In this document: positions 51,534-60,460 of the stretch, one piece after another
How positions within the stretch are numbered: the stretch's first letter is position 1
Layout: every line of letters starts with the position of its first letter
NCBI RefSeq assembly: GCF_030758295.1
Contig: NZ_CP132335.1
Span: 744,001 to 808,000, forward strand
DNA from: Pararhizobium sp. IMCC21322
GTDB taxonomy: Bacteria; Pseudomonadota; Alphaproteobacteria; Rhizobiales; GCA-2746425
Direction of reading: 5' to 3'
Length of the DNA stretch: 64,000 bases
The notes under the pieces: model-generated
What the model saw: the letters and a program-made list of their open reading frames with translations, nothing else
The model's database searches: none
Told to the model about the DNA's origin: nothing
Program-made: the position numbers and the translations under genes

Positions 51534-52704
51534 CTTCACCTGCCATAATCTGTTCGAAATCCGGGTGCCAACCAATTTCCATCCGGTCGGAAAGCCCGTG
51601 AAACGAACCAGCGGTAATCCAAGTTTCCACTACGTTGCGAAAGCCCACCTGCTGCTGGGATGCCCAAAAGAAGATCGAACGACCGAGCTTCCGCCTCTCG
51701 TCCTCAGATTGTCCATCACTCTGGGTGCAATCTTCATCGAACTTGCGACCCCAGCGGTCTTGCAGGGATTTGTCATATCGGTCGCTCTCACCATCAAGGA
51801 GGAGGTTTTCGCGCGCCCATTTCGAACGTTGTGCGCTAGACCGGTAGAAGTCCCGGACTCCTCGCATGACCGCTCTTTCTGGCAGGCCTATGACGCGCAT
51901 CTGCCTGACGAAGACGGCGTCTTCATCGTCTGAGGTGTAGGCCTTTGCGTCTAATTGTTCTGGATCGTCTACCGGCAGGCCGCCATCTTTAAACATGTTT
52001 CCGATTTCGTTTGCTTTGATTGTGATCGACTGAACCGGAATGAGGTCAGAGCTTTCTTCAACCAGATGCTTCCCAACCACACCCAACCACCATCCTTCCA
52101 GATATTCGGCTATTGTTGCTACGTGCTGTGGGGACAGGATAACAAGTTCTCCCTGGATATCGTCGGTCATATCGATCAAATTTGGATGCTGATCGCAGAT
52201 CTCGATTGACTGAAGGAAAAGTTCGGCTTCCGAGTCGGTCAATTCGAGGAATAGCTTTCGTCCCACGTCAGTGATTTGATTTTTTGATTCATTGGCAGCC
52301 ACGCGCAAAAGTTCCTGAGCCGCTTTTCGATCAGTGGCATTATGACCTGGTCGCAGCTTGGCCATGGCAGTGCCATCCGCAGCTTCAGCAGTCGTAATTA
52401 GAACCCGTCTCACGTTCCCCGCGGTCAGCGAGCCGGTCTGAAAGGACTCCAGCCATACACGCATGGTTTTCCATAAGTCGACGCTCTTATCGGCCAAGGA
52501 TTTTGGCATGATGTGATGCTTTGCTTGGACGAGGCATTTTCCATAGTCGTCATCCTCGAAGACAACGTCATCAAACCTTTCAATTGATATCAGGGAGTTA
52601 GGATGCTTTTTTAGTAACTGCAATCCTTGCAACAATGCCAGCCGGCTTTGGAAAATATACCCAGCCATGGATGCACCGGCATCAAATTTGCCCTGTTGAC
52701 TCAC
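51526..52704 (-). CDS. ABC-3C effector with Cap4-like nuclease domain
   Basis: GTG at 52704 (GGGAGG 11 bp upstream); 392 residues. The N-terminus has a restriction-fold pattern as in Cap4/DUF4297: AGYIFQSRLALLQGLQLL, then IERFDDVVFEDDDYGKCLVQAKHH, with Glu42, Asp45/46, Gln60 and Lys62 as candidate active-site residues. The remaining part is helical and matches the C-terminal domain of 'ABC-three component' proteins in style. It should cut DNA when released by the ATPase. The 274 bp upstream (52705-52978) has no gene I can support. Confidence 0.72.
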   Translation of the reverse strand: MSQQGKFDAGASMAGYIFQSRLALLQGLQLLKKHPNSLISIERFDDVVFEDDDYGKCLVQAKHHIMPKSLADKSVDLWKTMRVWLESFQTGSLTAGNVRRVLITTAEAADGTAMAKLRPGHNATDRKAAQELLRVAANESKNQITDVGRKLFLELTDSEAELFLQSIEICDQHPNLIDMTDDIQGELVILSPQHVATIAEYLEGWWLGVVGKHLVEESSDLIPVQSITIKANEIGNMFKDGGLPVDDPEQLDAKAYTSDDEDAVFVRQMRVIGLPERAVMRGVRDFYRSSAQRSKWARENLLLDGESDRYDKSLQDRWGRKFDEDCTQSDGQSEDERRKLGRSIFFWASQQQVGFRNVVETWITAGSFHGLSDRMEIGWHPDFEQIMAGEDA

Positions 52705-52978
52705 GGCCTAACGCCCCTCCCGCATCCGGTCAAAGATCCCCAGCCCAGACTCGTTCGGATACCGAGCATGTGGAATTTGTGATGCCAAGCTGAAGTAAAG
52801 CAGTAAATTCTAATGATTACTAGGGTTTGGTAGAGTCCGCATCCCCGGAGACGAGCGGTGAGTACAGTATCGATGACGCAGGCAACGATCAGATAGACAA
52901 AATGCCAGGATGGGTTGGTTAGGGATTGATGATCCGCTGTCGCGACCTCTTGTAAACTTACGGATTTCCAACGGGCCA

Positions 52979-53860
52979 TCATGAACTGCTATCTGCAAGT
53001 TCAACGAGCCCGAGCGATAGAGCGATTTCGTCCATCCGCGCCCATCGCTGTCCAGGAATCCGCTCAACTACGTCGGTGAACACTCTGATGAATGCTGACC
53101 GCCCCGCTGCATCATCCATTTCGTCTGCAATATCTGGCGTCAAAAGAGCACGGATGTCAGCTAAAAGATCGGGTTTGGCGTACTTCGCAAGCATCCGCCT
53201 CTCCGCCTCGGGACGTCCTATCACCTGGCTTTGCAGGTCAAGATATCGGCCGAAAATCTCAATCATGCGCTCAACATCGAGATTGGGAAGGACTTTTAGT
53301 GCATGATCGAGATCGAACAGATCACGCCCTTTGTCCCTTTGGAGCAGCGCACGCAGCTTTGTCGCCAGCAGTTCTTCTGCCGAGAACGTTGCGATTGTGG
53401 TGGCACCGCTGAACCAAGGATTGTCAACCTCATAGTCGACTGAAACTGGTGCATCGAAGGCCTCAATCTCTGCGATGTTGATCTCGATCTTGAGGCGGAT
53501 CTGAGCATCGGGATCATCTTCAGCCGGAACGCGGAAACGCAATTTCGGTGCAACTTGGCTCGATGCAAAGCTGCCCTGACCCAACCAGGGTTCCAGAACA
53601 TCGCGTAGGGCGTCCAGGACGGGTCCGATTGGGCCTGCCTCAGTACGGACGAGGTCAATGTCCTCTGAATACCGTAAGGGTTTTGGAAAGATGATCTTGT
53701 TGAGCGCGGTGCCGCCTCGAAAGCGCAGCGTCGACCCAAGCAGGTCGTGGTTGAAGATATCTACCAGCGCGCGTGAAATGATGAGGTCCTGCTCGACCTG
53801 TCGCGGCTCAGCCCACGGCGCTACTTGGCTCCATGCCGTGATGTTCGTTTCGGGGATCAT
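52979..53860 (-). CDS. abiEii: AbiEii-type nucleotidyltransferase toxin
   Basis: 293 residues. The nucleotidyltransferase signature is LRFRGGTALNKIIFPKPLRYSEDIDLV (GGTALNK at 49-55, acidic SEDIDL at 65-70), followed by FSAEELLATKLRALLQRDKGRDLFDLDHAL, the second conserved block. AbiEii/MenT toxins block growth by transferring nucleotides to tRNA or other targets during phage infection. It overlaps the antitoxin gene by 4 bp. Confidence 0.9.
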   Translation of the reverse strand: MIPETNITAWSQVAPWAEPRQVEQDLIISRALVDIFNHDLLGSTLRFRGGTALNKIIFPKPLRYSEDIDLVRTEAGPIGPVLDALRDVLEPWLGQGSFASSQVAPKLRFRVPAEDDPDAQIRLKIEINIAEIEAFDAPVSVDYEVDNPWFSGATTIATFSAEELLATKLRALLQRDKGRDLFDLDHALKVLPNLDVERMIEIFGRYLDLQSQVIGRPEAERRMLAKYAKPDLLADIRALLTPDIADEMDDAAGRSAFIRVFTDVVERIPGQRWARMDEIALSLGLVELADSSS

Positions 53861-54681
53861 TGTTCGTCGATCTCGATCGGTCGCCGGACGATGACATGCC
53901 AGCGCCTGTCACGTTGGGGCTCGCTCTCCTCGATCACAGTATCGGCTTCGCCCGGATCGAGTTCGACCCACGGAATGGTGCCTTTATAGAGATGGCCATG
54001 AAGTGCTGCGGCGAGTTCATCACTACCAAGGTGATCGAGAACATAACCGAGGCGCTGCACAACGGACCGTTCGAAGGTTGGCGCCAAAGAAAGCAGCTGT
54101 TCAGGATCAATTCGAGATGCCAGCTCGTTAAGGACGCTGGCGGTATGATCAAGGCCGCCGCTGGCTTGACGATAACGCAGCAGATCGAGCGCGGTGAGCG
54201 CGGGCGATGATATTCGCATCGACCCCGTGTCCGTCTTGCGCCGTTCGATGCCCGCCTCAACGGCGCCGATGTCCTTGCGGAAATAGAAAACAAGCTTCGA
54301 TCGACCGGCACGTATAGGCTTCCACTGTCTGTCGGTCACGATCTGGAATTCCATCACCGCCTGATGCGCTGCCCCCTGTAACTCCGCTGCCTTCAGCAAC
54401 GCCACGTAGTAGGGTCGCCCTGAAGCCTCCATCATCGCGTCGATGTACCAGGTCGGTGGCGGCGCACCCCATTTCAGGAAGCGCGTTGGGGTGATGACGT
54501 AAAAGCCTCGGCGCGGCGCGAAGAGATGGCCACGTTTTGCAAGCCGGGCGGCTGCATCGAGAAACGCACCATGGGTTAGGCCCAGTGCGTCCATGGCTTC
54601 TTGTCGTGCGAAGTGGGTTCGACCGGTGGACGCCAGCTCTTCGGCGTAGCCGGCCAGGCCATTTGAATGTTCTAGAATCAT
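53857..54681 (-). CDS. abiEi: AbiEi-type antitoxin
   Basis: 274 residues. N-terminal winged helix (FARQEAMDALGLTHGAFLDAAARLAKRGHLFAPRRGFYVITP), then the AbiEi C-terminal domain (PPPTWYIDAMMEASGRPYYVALLKAAELQGAAHQ, SSPALTALDLLRYRQASGGLDHTASVLNELAS). Known AbiEi proteins neutralise the toxin and bind inverted repeats in their own promoter. The start codon lies in the first arm of a 17-bp inverted repeat, whose other arm is just before the divergent operon. Confidence 0.92.
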   Translation of the reverse strand: MILEHSNGLAGYAEELASTGRTHFARQEAMDALGLTHGAFLDAAARLAKRGHLFAPRRGFYVITPTRFLKWGAPPPTWYIDAMMEASGRPYYVALLKAAELQGAAHQAVMEFQIVTDRQWKPIRAGRSKLVFYFRKDIGAVEAGIERRKTDTGSMRISSPALTALDLLRYRQASGGLDHTASVLNELASRIDPEQLLSLAPTFERSVVQRLGYVLDHLGSDELAAALHGHLYKGTIPWVELDPGEADTVIEESEPQRDRRWHVIVRRPIEIDEQ

Positions 54682-54782
54682 ATGCCAAATTCCGCGCTTT
54701 CAGCCGAGTTTGTAATATGATACTTGAATGTTGGCAAGTTCCATATCGCGAACTCCGCACAAGATGCGGAATTAGCCATATG
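54679..54782. promoter_or_regulatory. 17-bp inverted repeat between abiEi and the PD-(D/E)XK operon
   Basis: Arm 1 at 54679-54695 (CATATGCCAAATTCCGC) and arm 2 at 54766-54782 (GCGGAATTAGCCATATG) match at 15 of 17 positions when one is reverse-complemented. Arm 1 overlaps the abiEi ATG; arm 2 ends 17 bp before the GTG at 54800. A small hairpin (TCCGCA/TGCGGA) overlaps arm 2. A dimeric regulator, probably AbiEi, could control both directions. Confidence 0.7.
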
Positions 54783-54799
54783 AGTTGAGGAGAGATTGT

Positions 54800-55846
54800 G
54801 TGGGCCATATCGATGATGATGACCGGCTTATCCAAGAGGTGCTTACAGAACTCGGCCGGGATGCAGACCCCAAGGAGATAGCCGAGAAGGTTCGCCGGCT
54901 CGACTTGGGACTGCCTGCCGAGGATGAGCTAACGGCTATCTGTAGCTGGCTTGGCAGGGCGCGCCTCGTCCACAAGCTCGATCAGATGCAGGCACCGCTG
55001 AAGTCCCGCGATACCTATCAGGTGCCCGATCTGCTCGCCCAATTCGAAAACACTGGGCCGTTGCTCATCGAGGTCAAGTCCAAGACGAAGCAAACCCTGT
55101 CATTTACCCCAAACTATCTCGACCGGCTCAACGCCTATGCCAAACTCGTCAACATGCCGCTGCTCATCGCATGGAAACATCATGGCATATGGGTCCTGTT
55201 CGAAGCTCGGCACCTCACCAAAGCCCGTAAGAATTTCAACATCAGGTTCGGCGATGCCGTGCGCGAGAACCTGCTCGGCATTCTTGCCGGTGACCTCGCC
55301 TACAAAATTGCTCCGGGTGCTGGCGTGCGGTTTCGCTGCCGGAAAGAAGAACTGCTGATGCTCGATGAAAACAACGGCACCATCACAGAACAGTGGCAGA
55401 TGCGGATCGACAAGGTCGACTTCACGGTTGCTGACGGCAAGCCGGCGGAAGGTCTCGACCCCGACGTTACAACGCTTTTCACGACCTGGGATCTTGCCGA
55501 GCGCCAATCGCATAGCGACGCCCATATCGAACTTCAGTTCGTTGCAGGAGACGACGACGGCATGATGTTCGGGCACATGGCACTTACGCATCTGCTGAAC
55601 TGGACCCTCCCCCAAGGCAGTGCCATCAACTGGAGACACGCCATCCGGCGCGACGCAGTCGTCAGAAATATGGCCAATTTCAGTCAAGCTCTCGAACGGG
55701 CGTTGGAACAGAAAGTCGTGCGTCTCATCCTCCACCAGCAGCCTCAAAGCTGGCCGGACTTCATCCCGCGCGCATCGCTCCCTTTTAGGCCATCTTCACA
55801 AATGCCATATCAACACCGGCTCGCAAAAACTCAGGAAAAACAATGA
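54800..55846 (+). CDS. Predicted PD-(D/E)XK endonuclease, first gene of caspase operon
   Basis: GTG at 54800 with GAGGAGAG 6 bp upstream; 348 residues. After a helical N-terminus comes the nuclease core: Asp77 in VPDLLAQF, then LLIEVKSK with Glu91 and Lys93, and LDRLNAYAKLVNMPLLIAWKHHGIWVLFEA, as in restriction-endonuclease-like proteins. The C-terminal half (about 150-348) is unassigned. It overlaps the next gene by 4 bp. It could cut DNA or act as a sensor. Confidence 0.65.
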   Translation: MGHIDDDDRLIQEVLTELGRDADPKEIAEKVRRLDLGLPAEDELTAICSWLGRARLVHKLDQMQAPLKSRDTYQVPDLLAQFENTGPLLIEVKSKTKQTLSFTPNYLDRLNAYAKLVNMPLLIAWKHHGIWVLFEARHLTKARKNFNIRFGDAVRENLLGILAGDLAYKIAPGAGVRFRCRKEELLMLDENNGTITEQWQMRIDKVDFTVADGKPAEGLDPDVTTLFTTWDLAERQSHSDAHIELQFVAGDDDGMMFGHMALTHLLNWTLPQGSAINWRHAIRRDAVVRNMANFSQALERALEQKVVRLILHQQPQSWPDFIPRASLPFRPSSQMPYQHRLAKTQEKQ

Positions 55847-56457
55847 GCAAGCAGGCAACCCAAGAGTTCGGACGAGCCGATCGAATTGATGAGGCGCTGG
55901 GTCTGGACGAAATCGTCGGACCGAAACTGGCTTCGATCATCGTCTTGGCTGCAAACATCGAATATCATCTTGAACGTGCCATCTGGGCGCTCGACGGTAT
56001 CGACCCTAAGGGCATCCGTCCGGAAACCGATGCTAGGCCGATTACCGAGCTCATCGCGATGCTGGAAAAACATGCTACCAGTGTGACGGACGCTATCGTC
56101 CGCGGCATGCTGGAAAACTGGTGTCGCGCGGCACGACCGGGCTTTATCATTCGCCACAACATCGCACATGGCGTTTCGTTCAAGATGGAGACGAAGCTCG
56201 TCTTCTCCCGAAACCCCCGATGGCACGGCGAAATCCGGAAGCGAGAGTTCGGTGACCTCTGGTGCGACCCCTACATTTTGGATCTGGTCCGCGAGTCCTT
56301 AGCCACTTTGTTGCGAATCGTCGTAGCCATAGCCAAAAACCAAAAGCCGCTTGCAGAGGTTGCCAGTCCCCTTGCGCTTCGGGCGGTGCGCGATGCGCGC
56401 TCCATCCTCGGCGAGTTCGCGGATCAGTTCTATAATCCGAGCTTTGAAAAATACTGA
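55843..56457 (+). CDS. All-helical protein with HEPN-like R-x4-H motif
   Basis: 204 residues, no membrane segment. The body is helical (GPKLASIIVLAANIEYHLERAIWAL, RPITELIAMLEKHATS) and contains GFIIRHNIAHGV, where Arg104 and His109 fit the R-x4-6-H RNase motif of HEPN proteins. Fold assignment is inferred from this one motif and the helical pattern, so a true HEPN nuclease is only possible. It starts in a 4-bp overlap and ends 57 bp before the next main gene. Confidence 0.55.
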   Translation: MSKQATQEFGRADRIDEALGLDEIVGPKLASIIVLAANIEYHLERAIWALDGIDPKGIRPETDARPITELIAMLEKHATSVTDAIVRGMLENWCRAARPGFIIRHNIAHGVSFKMETKLVFSRNPRWHGEIRKREFGDLWCDPYILDLVRESLATLLRIVVAIAKNQKPLAEVASPLALRAVRDARSILGEFADQFYNPSFEKY

Positions 56458-56485
56458 TGTATCGACACGGGAGGCAGTCTCGAAG

Positions 56486-56518
56486 ATGAAACCGCAAAAA
56501 ATGATCCTTTCGACATGA
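56486..56518 (+). CDS. 10-codon leader frame coupled to the next gene
   Basis: GGGAGG (56469-56474) precedes an ATG at 56486 that opens MKPQKMILST, ending TGA at 56516-56518, which overlaps the ATG of the gene at 56515. The main gene has no ribosome binding site of its own, so reading of this leader probably delivers ribosomes to it. Confidence 0.45.
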   Translation: MKPQKMILST

Positions 56519-57384
56519 ATGAAACCAAGACCCAAAACTTATCGTGGAGCGATATCAACTCATTGCGAGCCGATCTGCTTGAACATTTTCCCAAGGATCG
56601 GTTTCTCAAGAGGCTGCTGAAAGGCGTCATGAGGGTGGCGCGCGATAAGGCAAACCCGATAAGGGGCAATCTGGTCGCAAGCGGACTCCGCGAGGTTGTC
56701 GGTCACGTCTTGCACGACCTCGCCCCCGACGAGGAAGTCCGACGTTGCGTCTGGTTCGAACAGGCCACCGATACGAAAACCGTTACGCGTCGCCAACGCG
56801 CAAATTACATTGTGCATGCCGGTCTTCCAAACGCATTCGTCGAAGACACCCTGAAACTCGACGTGCGAGAGTTCGTTCAGCCCCTGCTCGATGCGATCGA
56901 CACATTGAGCAAAGCGACACATGTCCGTTCCGAGACCATCGTTCACAAAGGCCGAGACGTCCGGGCGATGTTGCAAAACGTCCTGCTCGGACTTCTCGGT
57001 CTGATGGATGCAGCAGAAGCCAGCCGCGACAAGATGAAACGGGCCATTGCAGAGGTGATGCATCACGCCGTCTTCGAGAACCTTATTTCAGATACAATCC
57101 AAGAATTGGACGAGCTGTCCACTCACACTGTGGTCGATGGCCACTACATCGATACAGTGGAAGTCCAGTCCCTGTCCGCAACTAAAATCGAATATGTCGT
57201 GACAGGACAGGTTGAGGTCGAACTCCAATATGGTTCTAACTCAGACGTGCGGAACGACATCGGTTTTCGACAAGATGACTCATACCCTTACAGTGCGGTG
57301 ATCAAATCTAAGCCGGCGAACCCAATGGATATACACCCCAATGATGTCGCTCTCAAAGTAGACAATAGAAGTTTCTTCGAATGA
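56515..57384 (+). CDS. Protein resembling pPIWI-associated nucleases
   Basis: 289 residues. The segment DKANPIRGNLVASGLREVVGHVLHDLAPDEEVRRCVWF (about 45-82) resembles the predicted nuclease domain found next to short prokaryotic Argonautes (pP_pnuc type); this match is from memory and needs a profile search. The middle is helical (DTLSKATHVRSETIVHKGRDVRAMLQNVLLGLLGLMDAAE), and the C-terminus is beta-rich (SLSATKIEYVVTGQVEVELQYGS). It overlaps the caspase gene by 4 bp, suggesting direct partnership. Confidence 0.55.
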   Translation: MNETKTQNLSWSDINSLRADLLEHFPKDRFLKRLLKGVMRVARDKANPIRGNLVASGLREVVGHVLHDLAPDEEVRRCVWFEQATDTKTVTRRQRANYIVHAGLPNAFVEDTLKLDVREFVQPLLDAIDTLSKATHVRSETIVHKGRDVRAMLQNVLLGLLGLMDAAEASRDKMKRAIAEVMHHAVFENLISDTIQELDELSTHTVVDGHYIDTVEVQSLSATKIEYVVTGQVEVELQYGSNSDVRNDIGFRQDDSYPYSAVIKSKPANPMDIHPNDVALKVDNRSFFE

Positions 57385-58946
57385 TAAAGAAAATCAAAAA
57401 ATCGATAGTTCCAACAGAGCCTACGCTCTTGCTCAAGAAAGGCGGCCAAGTGACGGCCGTCATTATTGCTATGGAAGATTATCAGCCCCGAAATAACGGC
57501 CAAATCCCAGGGGTCGACTACGCCAAAGCCGACGCAGAAGCCTTTTCGGCCGTTCTCAATCAGATGTTTCCAGATACAGAAATACATCGAATTGAACTGA
57601 TCAACAGCCTGGCGACGAGCATGAGCGTTCAGGACGGTGTCAAAGAAGCGATCCATTCGACCGGACCCGACGACCTTTTGATCTTCTACTACGCAGGGCA
57701 TGGCTTCCATAACGGGATTTCCAACTTGATCACTGTATGGGACAGCAACGGCCACAATCTATCTGGAACCTGCCTCAATCTGAGGGACTTGATTTTTGAT
57801 CCAGTTGAGATAAGCGAATGCCAGAAGCTCCTGACATTCATCGATGCCTGCGCCGAAGAACTTGAAGTTCAATTCAGCAGCCGCAGCGTGATCTCGGATA
57901 TGAGCGAGACTGAGTTCAAAGACTTCGTGAACGTCGACCAGTATGTGGGTGTGTTCCTGTCCTGCACTCCAGGCCAGAAGTCATACGGCCATGTCGGGCT
58001 TGGTCACGGGGTATGGTCTTACCATCTGGTGCAGGCCCTGAGTGGGAACGCACCGGATGCGATCGATACTTATTCAGTCATCACAGACACCTCGCTCAGA
58101 GACTATCTCAGCAAGTCGGTACGCCGCTATATCACGAAGAAGATGTCGACGGCGGCACAACAAACACCTATCGTCCGCACATCTGCGTCAAACCGCTTCG
58201 CGATCTGCGAAATCAAGGAAGCAGATGAACCAGCATTGCCCAAGAATGATTTTACCGCCCTGTCGTTCAAACCGGATTCCACGCATTTTAGCTATATTGA
58301 AACGCGCGCCTATGACCGGCTCCCCGGATTCTCGAAAGCAAAAGGACATTTCGTTCCCGACAATGTGAATCCAAGCAGTGCGGAGTTTGCCCGAAACCTC
58401 CTCGAAGAGGAAATCAACGAAGAGATCGATGACCACTATCAAGAGGCAAAACGGATTTTTCGCCTCCGCCGCGATGATATCGGAGCCGGTGATGACACAC
58501 TTGATACTGATCATTTCCGGTTTTGGATTGAGATTCGGCAAACACCCGACGATCCATCAGAAATCCAGATTATCCGCTGCTTAACTGTGCGGGCGGATTC
58601 TGAGGAAATTCTTCGAAGTATCGACGAGATGTTTGGCGCCACGTTTGATCGTGTTGTCAGTCGCATCCAAGGGGTAGGACCAGACTTTGACGAGGTCGTC
58701 CGGCGACTTGAAGATATTGAAATTGAACATGGCGGATCGCTAGAAGAATCAGAGCGCAGACAGAAAGCGACATACTACTTTCCGGAGGGTGGTAGCTTGG
58801 AATTTGATCTTCGAGACGGTTGCGTAAGTATTTGTGCGCAGAAGAAAGCCAAGTTCCTCGACATTTTGGATTTCGCAAAACCAATCGCGCTTGGGGGACC
58901 CGATGATCCGGTCAAATATCTCTCAGACGAGTCACAGCGCGTGTAG
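57381..58946 (+). CDS. Caspase-like (peptidase C14) protease
   Basis: 521 residues. The p20 domain runs about 22-270: VTAVIIAMEDYQPRNNGQIPGVDYAKADAEAFSAVL, the catalytic His107 in LLIFYYAGHGFH and Cys157 in KLLTFIDACAEE, then VFLSCTPGQKSYGH and HGVWSYHLVQAL. The C-terminal half (about 290-521) is unassigned and could be a substrate or partner domain. In anti-phage systems such proteases are triggered to kill the host or cut a partner. It is the last gene of a four-gene operon with two predicted nucleases and a HEPN-like protein. Confidence 0.85.
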   Translation: MIKKIKKSIVPTEPTLLLKKGGQVTAVIIAMEDYQPRNNGQIPGVDYAKADAEAFSAVLNQMFPDTEIHRIELINSLATSMSVQDGVKEAIHSTGPDDLLIFYYAGHGFHNGISNLITVWDSNGHNLSGTCLNLRDLIFDPVEISECQKLLTFIDACAEELEVQFSSRSVISDMSETEFKDFVNVDQYVGVFLSCTPGQKSYGHVGLGHGVWSYHLVQALSGNAPDAIDTYSVITDTSLRDYLSKSVRRYITKKMSTAAQQTPIVRTSASNRFAICEIKEADEPALPKNDFTALSFKPDSTHFSYIETRAYDRLPGFSKAKGHFVPDNVNPSSAEFARNLLEEEINEEIDDHYQEAKRIFRLRRDDIGAGDDTLDTDHFRFWIEIRQTPDDPSEIQIIRCLTVRADSEEILRSIDEMFGATFDRVVSRIQGVGPDFDEVVRRLEDIEIEHGGSLEESERRQKATYYFPEGGSLEFDLRDGCVSICAQKKAKFLDILDFAKPIALGGPDDPVKYLSDESQRV

Positions 58947-59044
58947 GACAATCGGAGGACACTGGGCCTTGAGGGCAAAGCGTTCGCCTGCGGTTGAGCC
59001 TGTAGTATCGCCCGACCCCTTCTTCGGGGGTAAGTACGGCTTCG

Positions 59045-60460
59045 CTAGGCTTGTCTGACAATTATTGGGTTCGTCGTACAGATCACCAGCTTTCGCGAAC
59101 CGCGCGTCATCGCAACATAGAGATCGCGAGCATTCAGCAGATCTGTATCAATTACTACTGCCACATCGGCTTCCAATCCTTTGAGAAGCAAAGTGCTGCC
59201 CACCGCCCGACGTGGCAACGCCCGGCCTTTAATGCGGGACTGCTCCCGCGCGCGAACCGCCATTTCATGAAAGTCATCGGCATCCACACATCCATTGAAT
59301 GCCAGAATGGCAGAACGCACCAAGGCGGGACGAAGGGGAAAAACCCCCGCTTGCCGATTAATCTCAACCAACATGGTCACGGCGGCTTCTGGGCTTGGTG
59401 ATCGTGAAAACGCTAGCGCCGCACTCTCAGCATCTGTTGGCGGCGTCCGTTCTCGCCCCGCCAACAATACGCCGAGCCGTTGCTTCATTTGTGCCGCGCC
59501 GACGCCAGTCATTGTGCTACCAGCAAAGTCTATCAGCTCCGCCGCCGCGGTCGGCGCGCGCATATCAAACGCTTCGGCAAACCGGATAAAATCGGTCAGA
59601 TCGGCATTTTCCACTACGACCGCGCCATGCGCTCGTCCTGCGATATCCCGGTGCCGTGGCGGTCGTTTGGCGTCACAGACGATTAGGACACTCCCACCAT
59701 CTACCGGCGCGCGCGTATTGGCAGCCTGCGTTTGCTTCTGGATGTCGTCGTCACCTGTCACCGAAATCAGCTCCACCTCAGGTGGTGCTTGGCGCAGGTC
59801 AATGGCCTGACCTGATTGAAGCGCGGCCCTCACAGCCAAGAGCCATCGTCCAAAGTCTTCGGTCCCTGCATTGCGCCAACGCCATGGAACATCCAGCTCT
59901 CCCGCCGCCGGAAAGCGGGCCTGAACATCGGCCTGCCAATCGACGAGAACGTTGGTGCCCCAACCGAAAATGGCCTGCATGGGATCGCCGAGAACGCAGG
60001 TCGGCAAGACTTCCGCAATCTTCGATACCATCGTGTGCTGTTCAATAATGCAATCCTGATACTCATCGACAAACAGACGGGCATAGGTTGCCTGGAGTAC
60101 GTCCCTGAGATGGTCGCCAGCAAGGATATTGAGCGTCCCCACACGGATCGCGGGATAGTCATCTCTTGGATTGTTGAGGTCCAGCGTTCCGTCCGCATGA
60201 CCACTGCGCTGCGGGAAGGTTCCAATGAGGCGCATTCCCCATCCGTCGATCGTCGTAATACGAAACGCACTTTGCGGGACACCCATATGCGTCAGTCGGG
60301 CACGGAGCGCCGCAACACCGGCATTTGTATGCGTCAGTATCAGAATCGGTTTTGGATCGACGTGGCGTTGCAATGCCGACGCTATGAGATGCGTTTTCCC
60401 GCACCCAGCAGGCGCGGAAACGCTGCCGCAAGTGATACTGAGCAGGTCGATCTCAGCCAT
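59045..60460 (-). CDS. UvrD-like superfamily 1 helicase (GajB-like)
   Basis: ATG at 60460, overlapping the OLD nuclease gene's end by 8 bp; 471 residues. Motif I APAGCGKTHL (16-25), Walker B LFVDEYQDC, motif III LGDPMQAIFGW, and C-terminal LLLKGLEADVAVVIDTDLLNARDLYVAMTRGSRKLVI with the SF1 motif V/VI. It is short for UvrD, as are GajB proteins of Gabija. It acts with the OLD nuclease. Convergent with the caspase gene. Confidence 0.82.
   Translation of the reverse strand: MAEIDLLSITCGSVSAPAGCGKTHLIASALQRHVDPKPILILTHTNAGVAALRARLTHMGVPQSAFRITTIDGWGMRLIGTFPQRSGHADGTLDLNNPRDDYPAIRVGTLNILAGDHLRDVLQATYARLFVDEYQDCIIEQHTMVSKIAEVLPTCVLGDPMQAIFGWGTNVLVDWQADVQARFPAAGELDVPWRWRNAGTEDFGRWLLAVRAALQSGQAIDLRQAPPEVELISVTGDDDIQKQTQAANTRAPVDGGSVLIVCDAKRPPRHRDIAGRAHGAVVVENADLTDFIRFAEAFDMRAPTAAAELIDFAGSTMTGVGAAQMKQRLGVLLAGRERTPPTDAESAALAFSRSPSPEAAVTMLVEINRQAGVFPLRPALVRSAILAFNGCVDADDFHEMAVRAREQSRIKGRALPRRAVGSTLLLKGLEADVAVVIDTDLLNARDLYVAMTRGSRKLVICTTNPIIVRQA

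Noticed and set aside
52701-52982. 93-codon minus-strand frame upstream of the ABC-3C effector
   Set aside because: It ends in the effector's start region, lacks a ribosome binding site and has no protein-like composition; the gap is more likely a promoter region.
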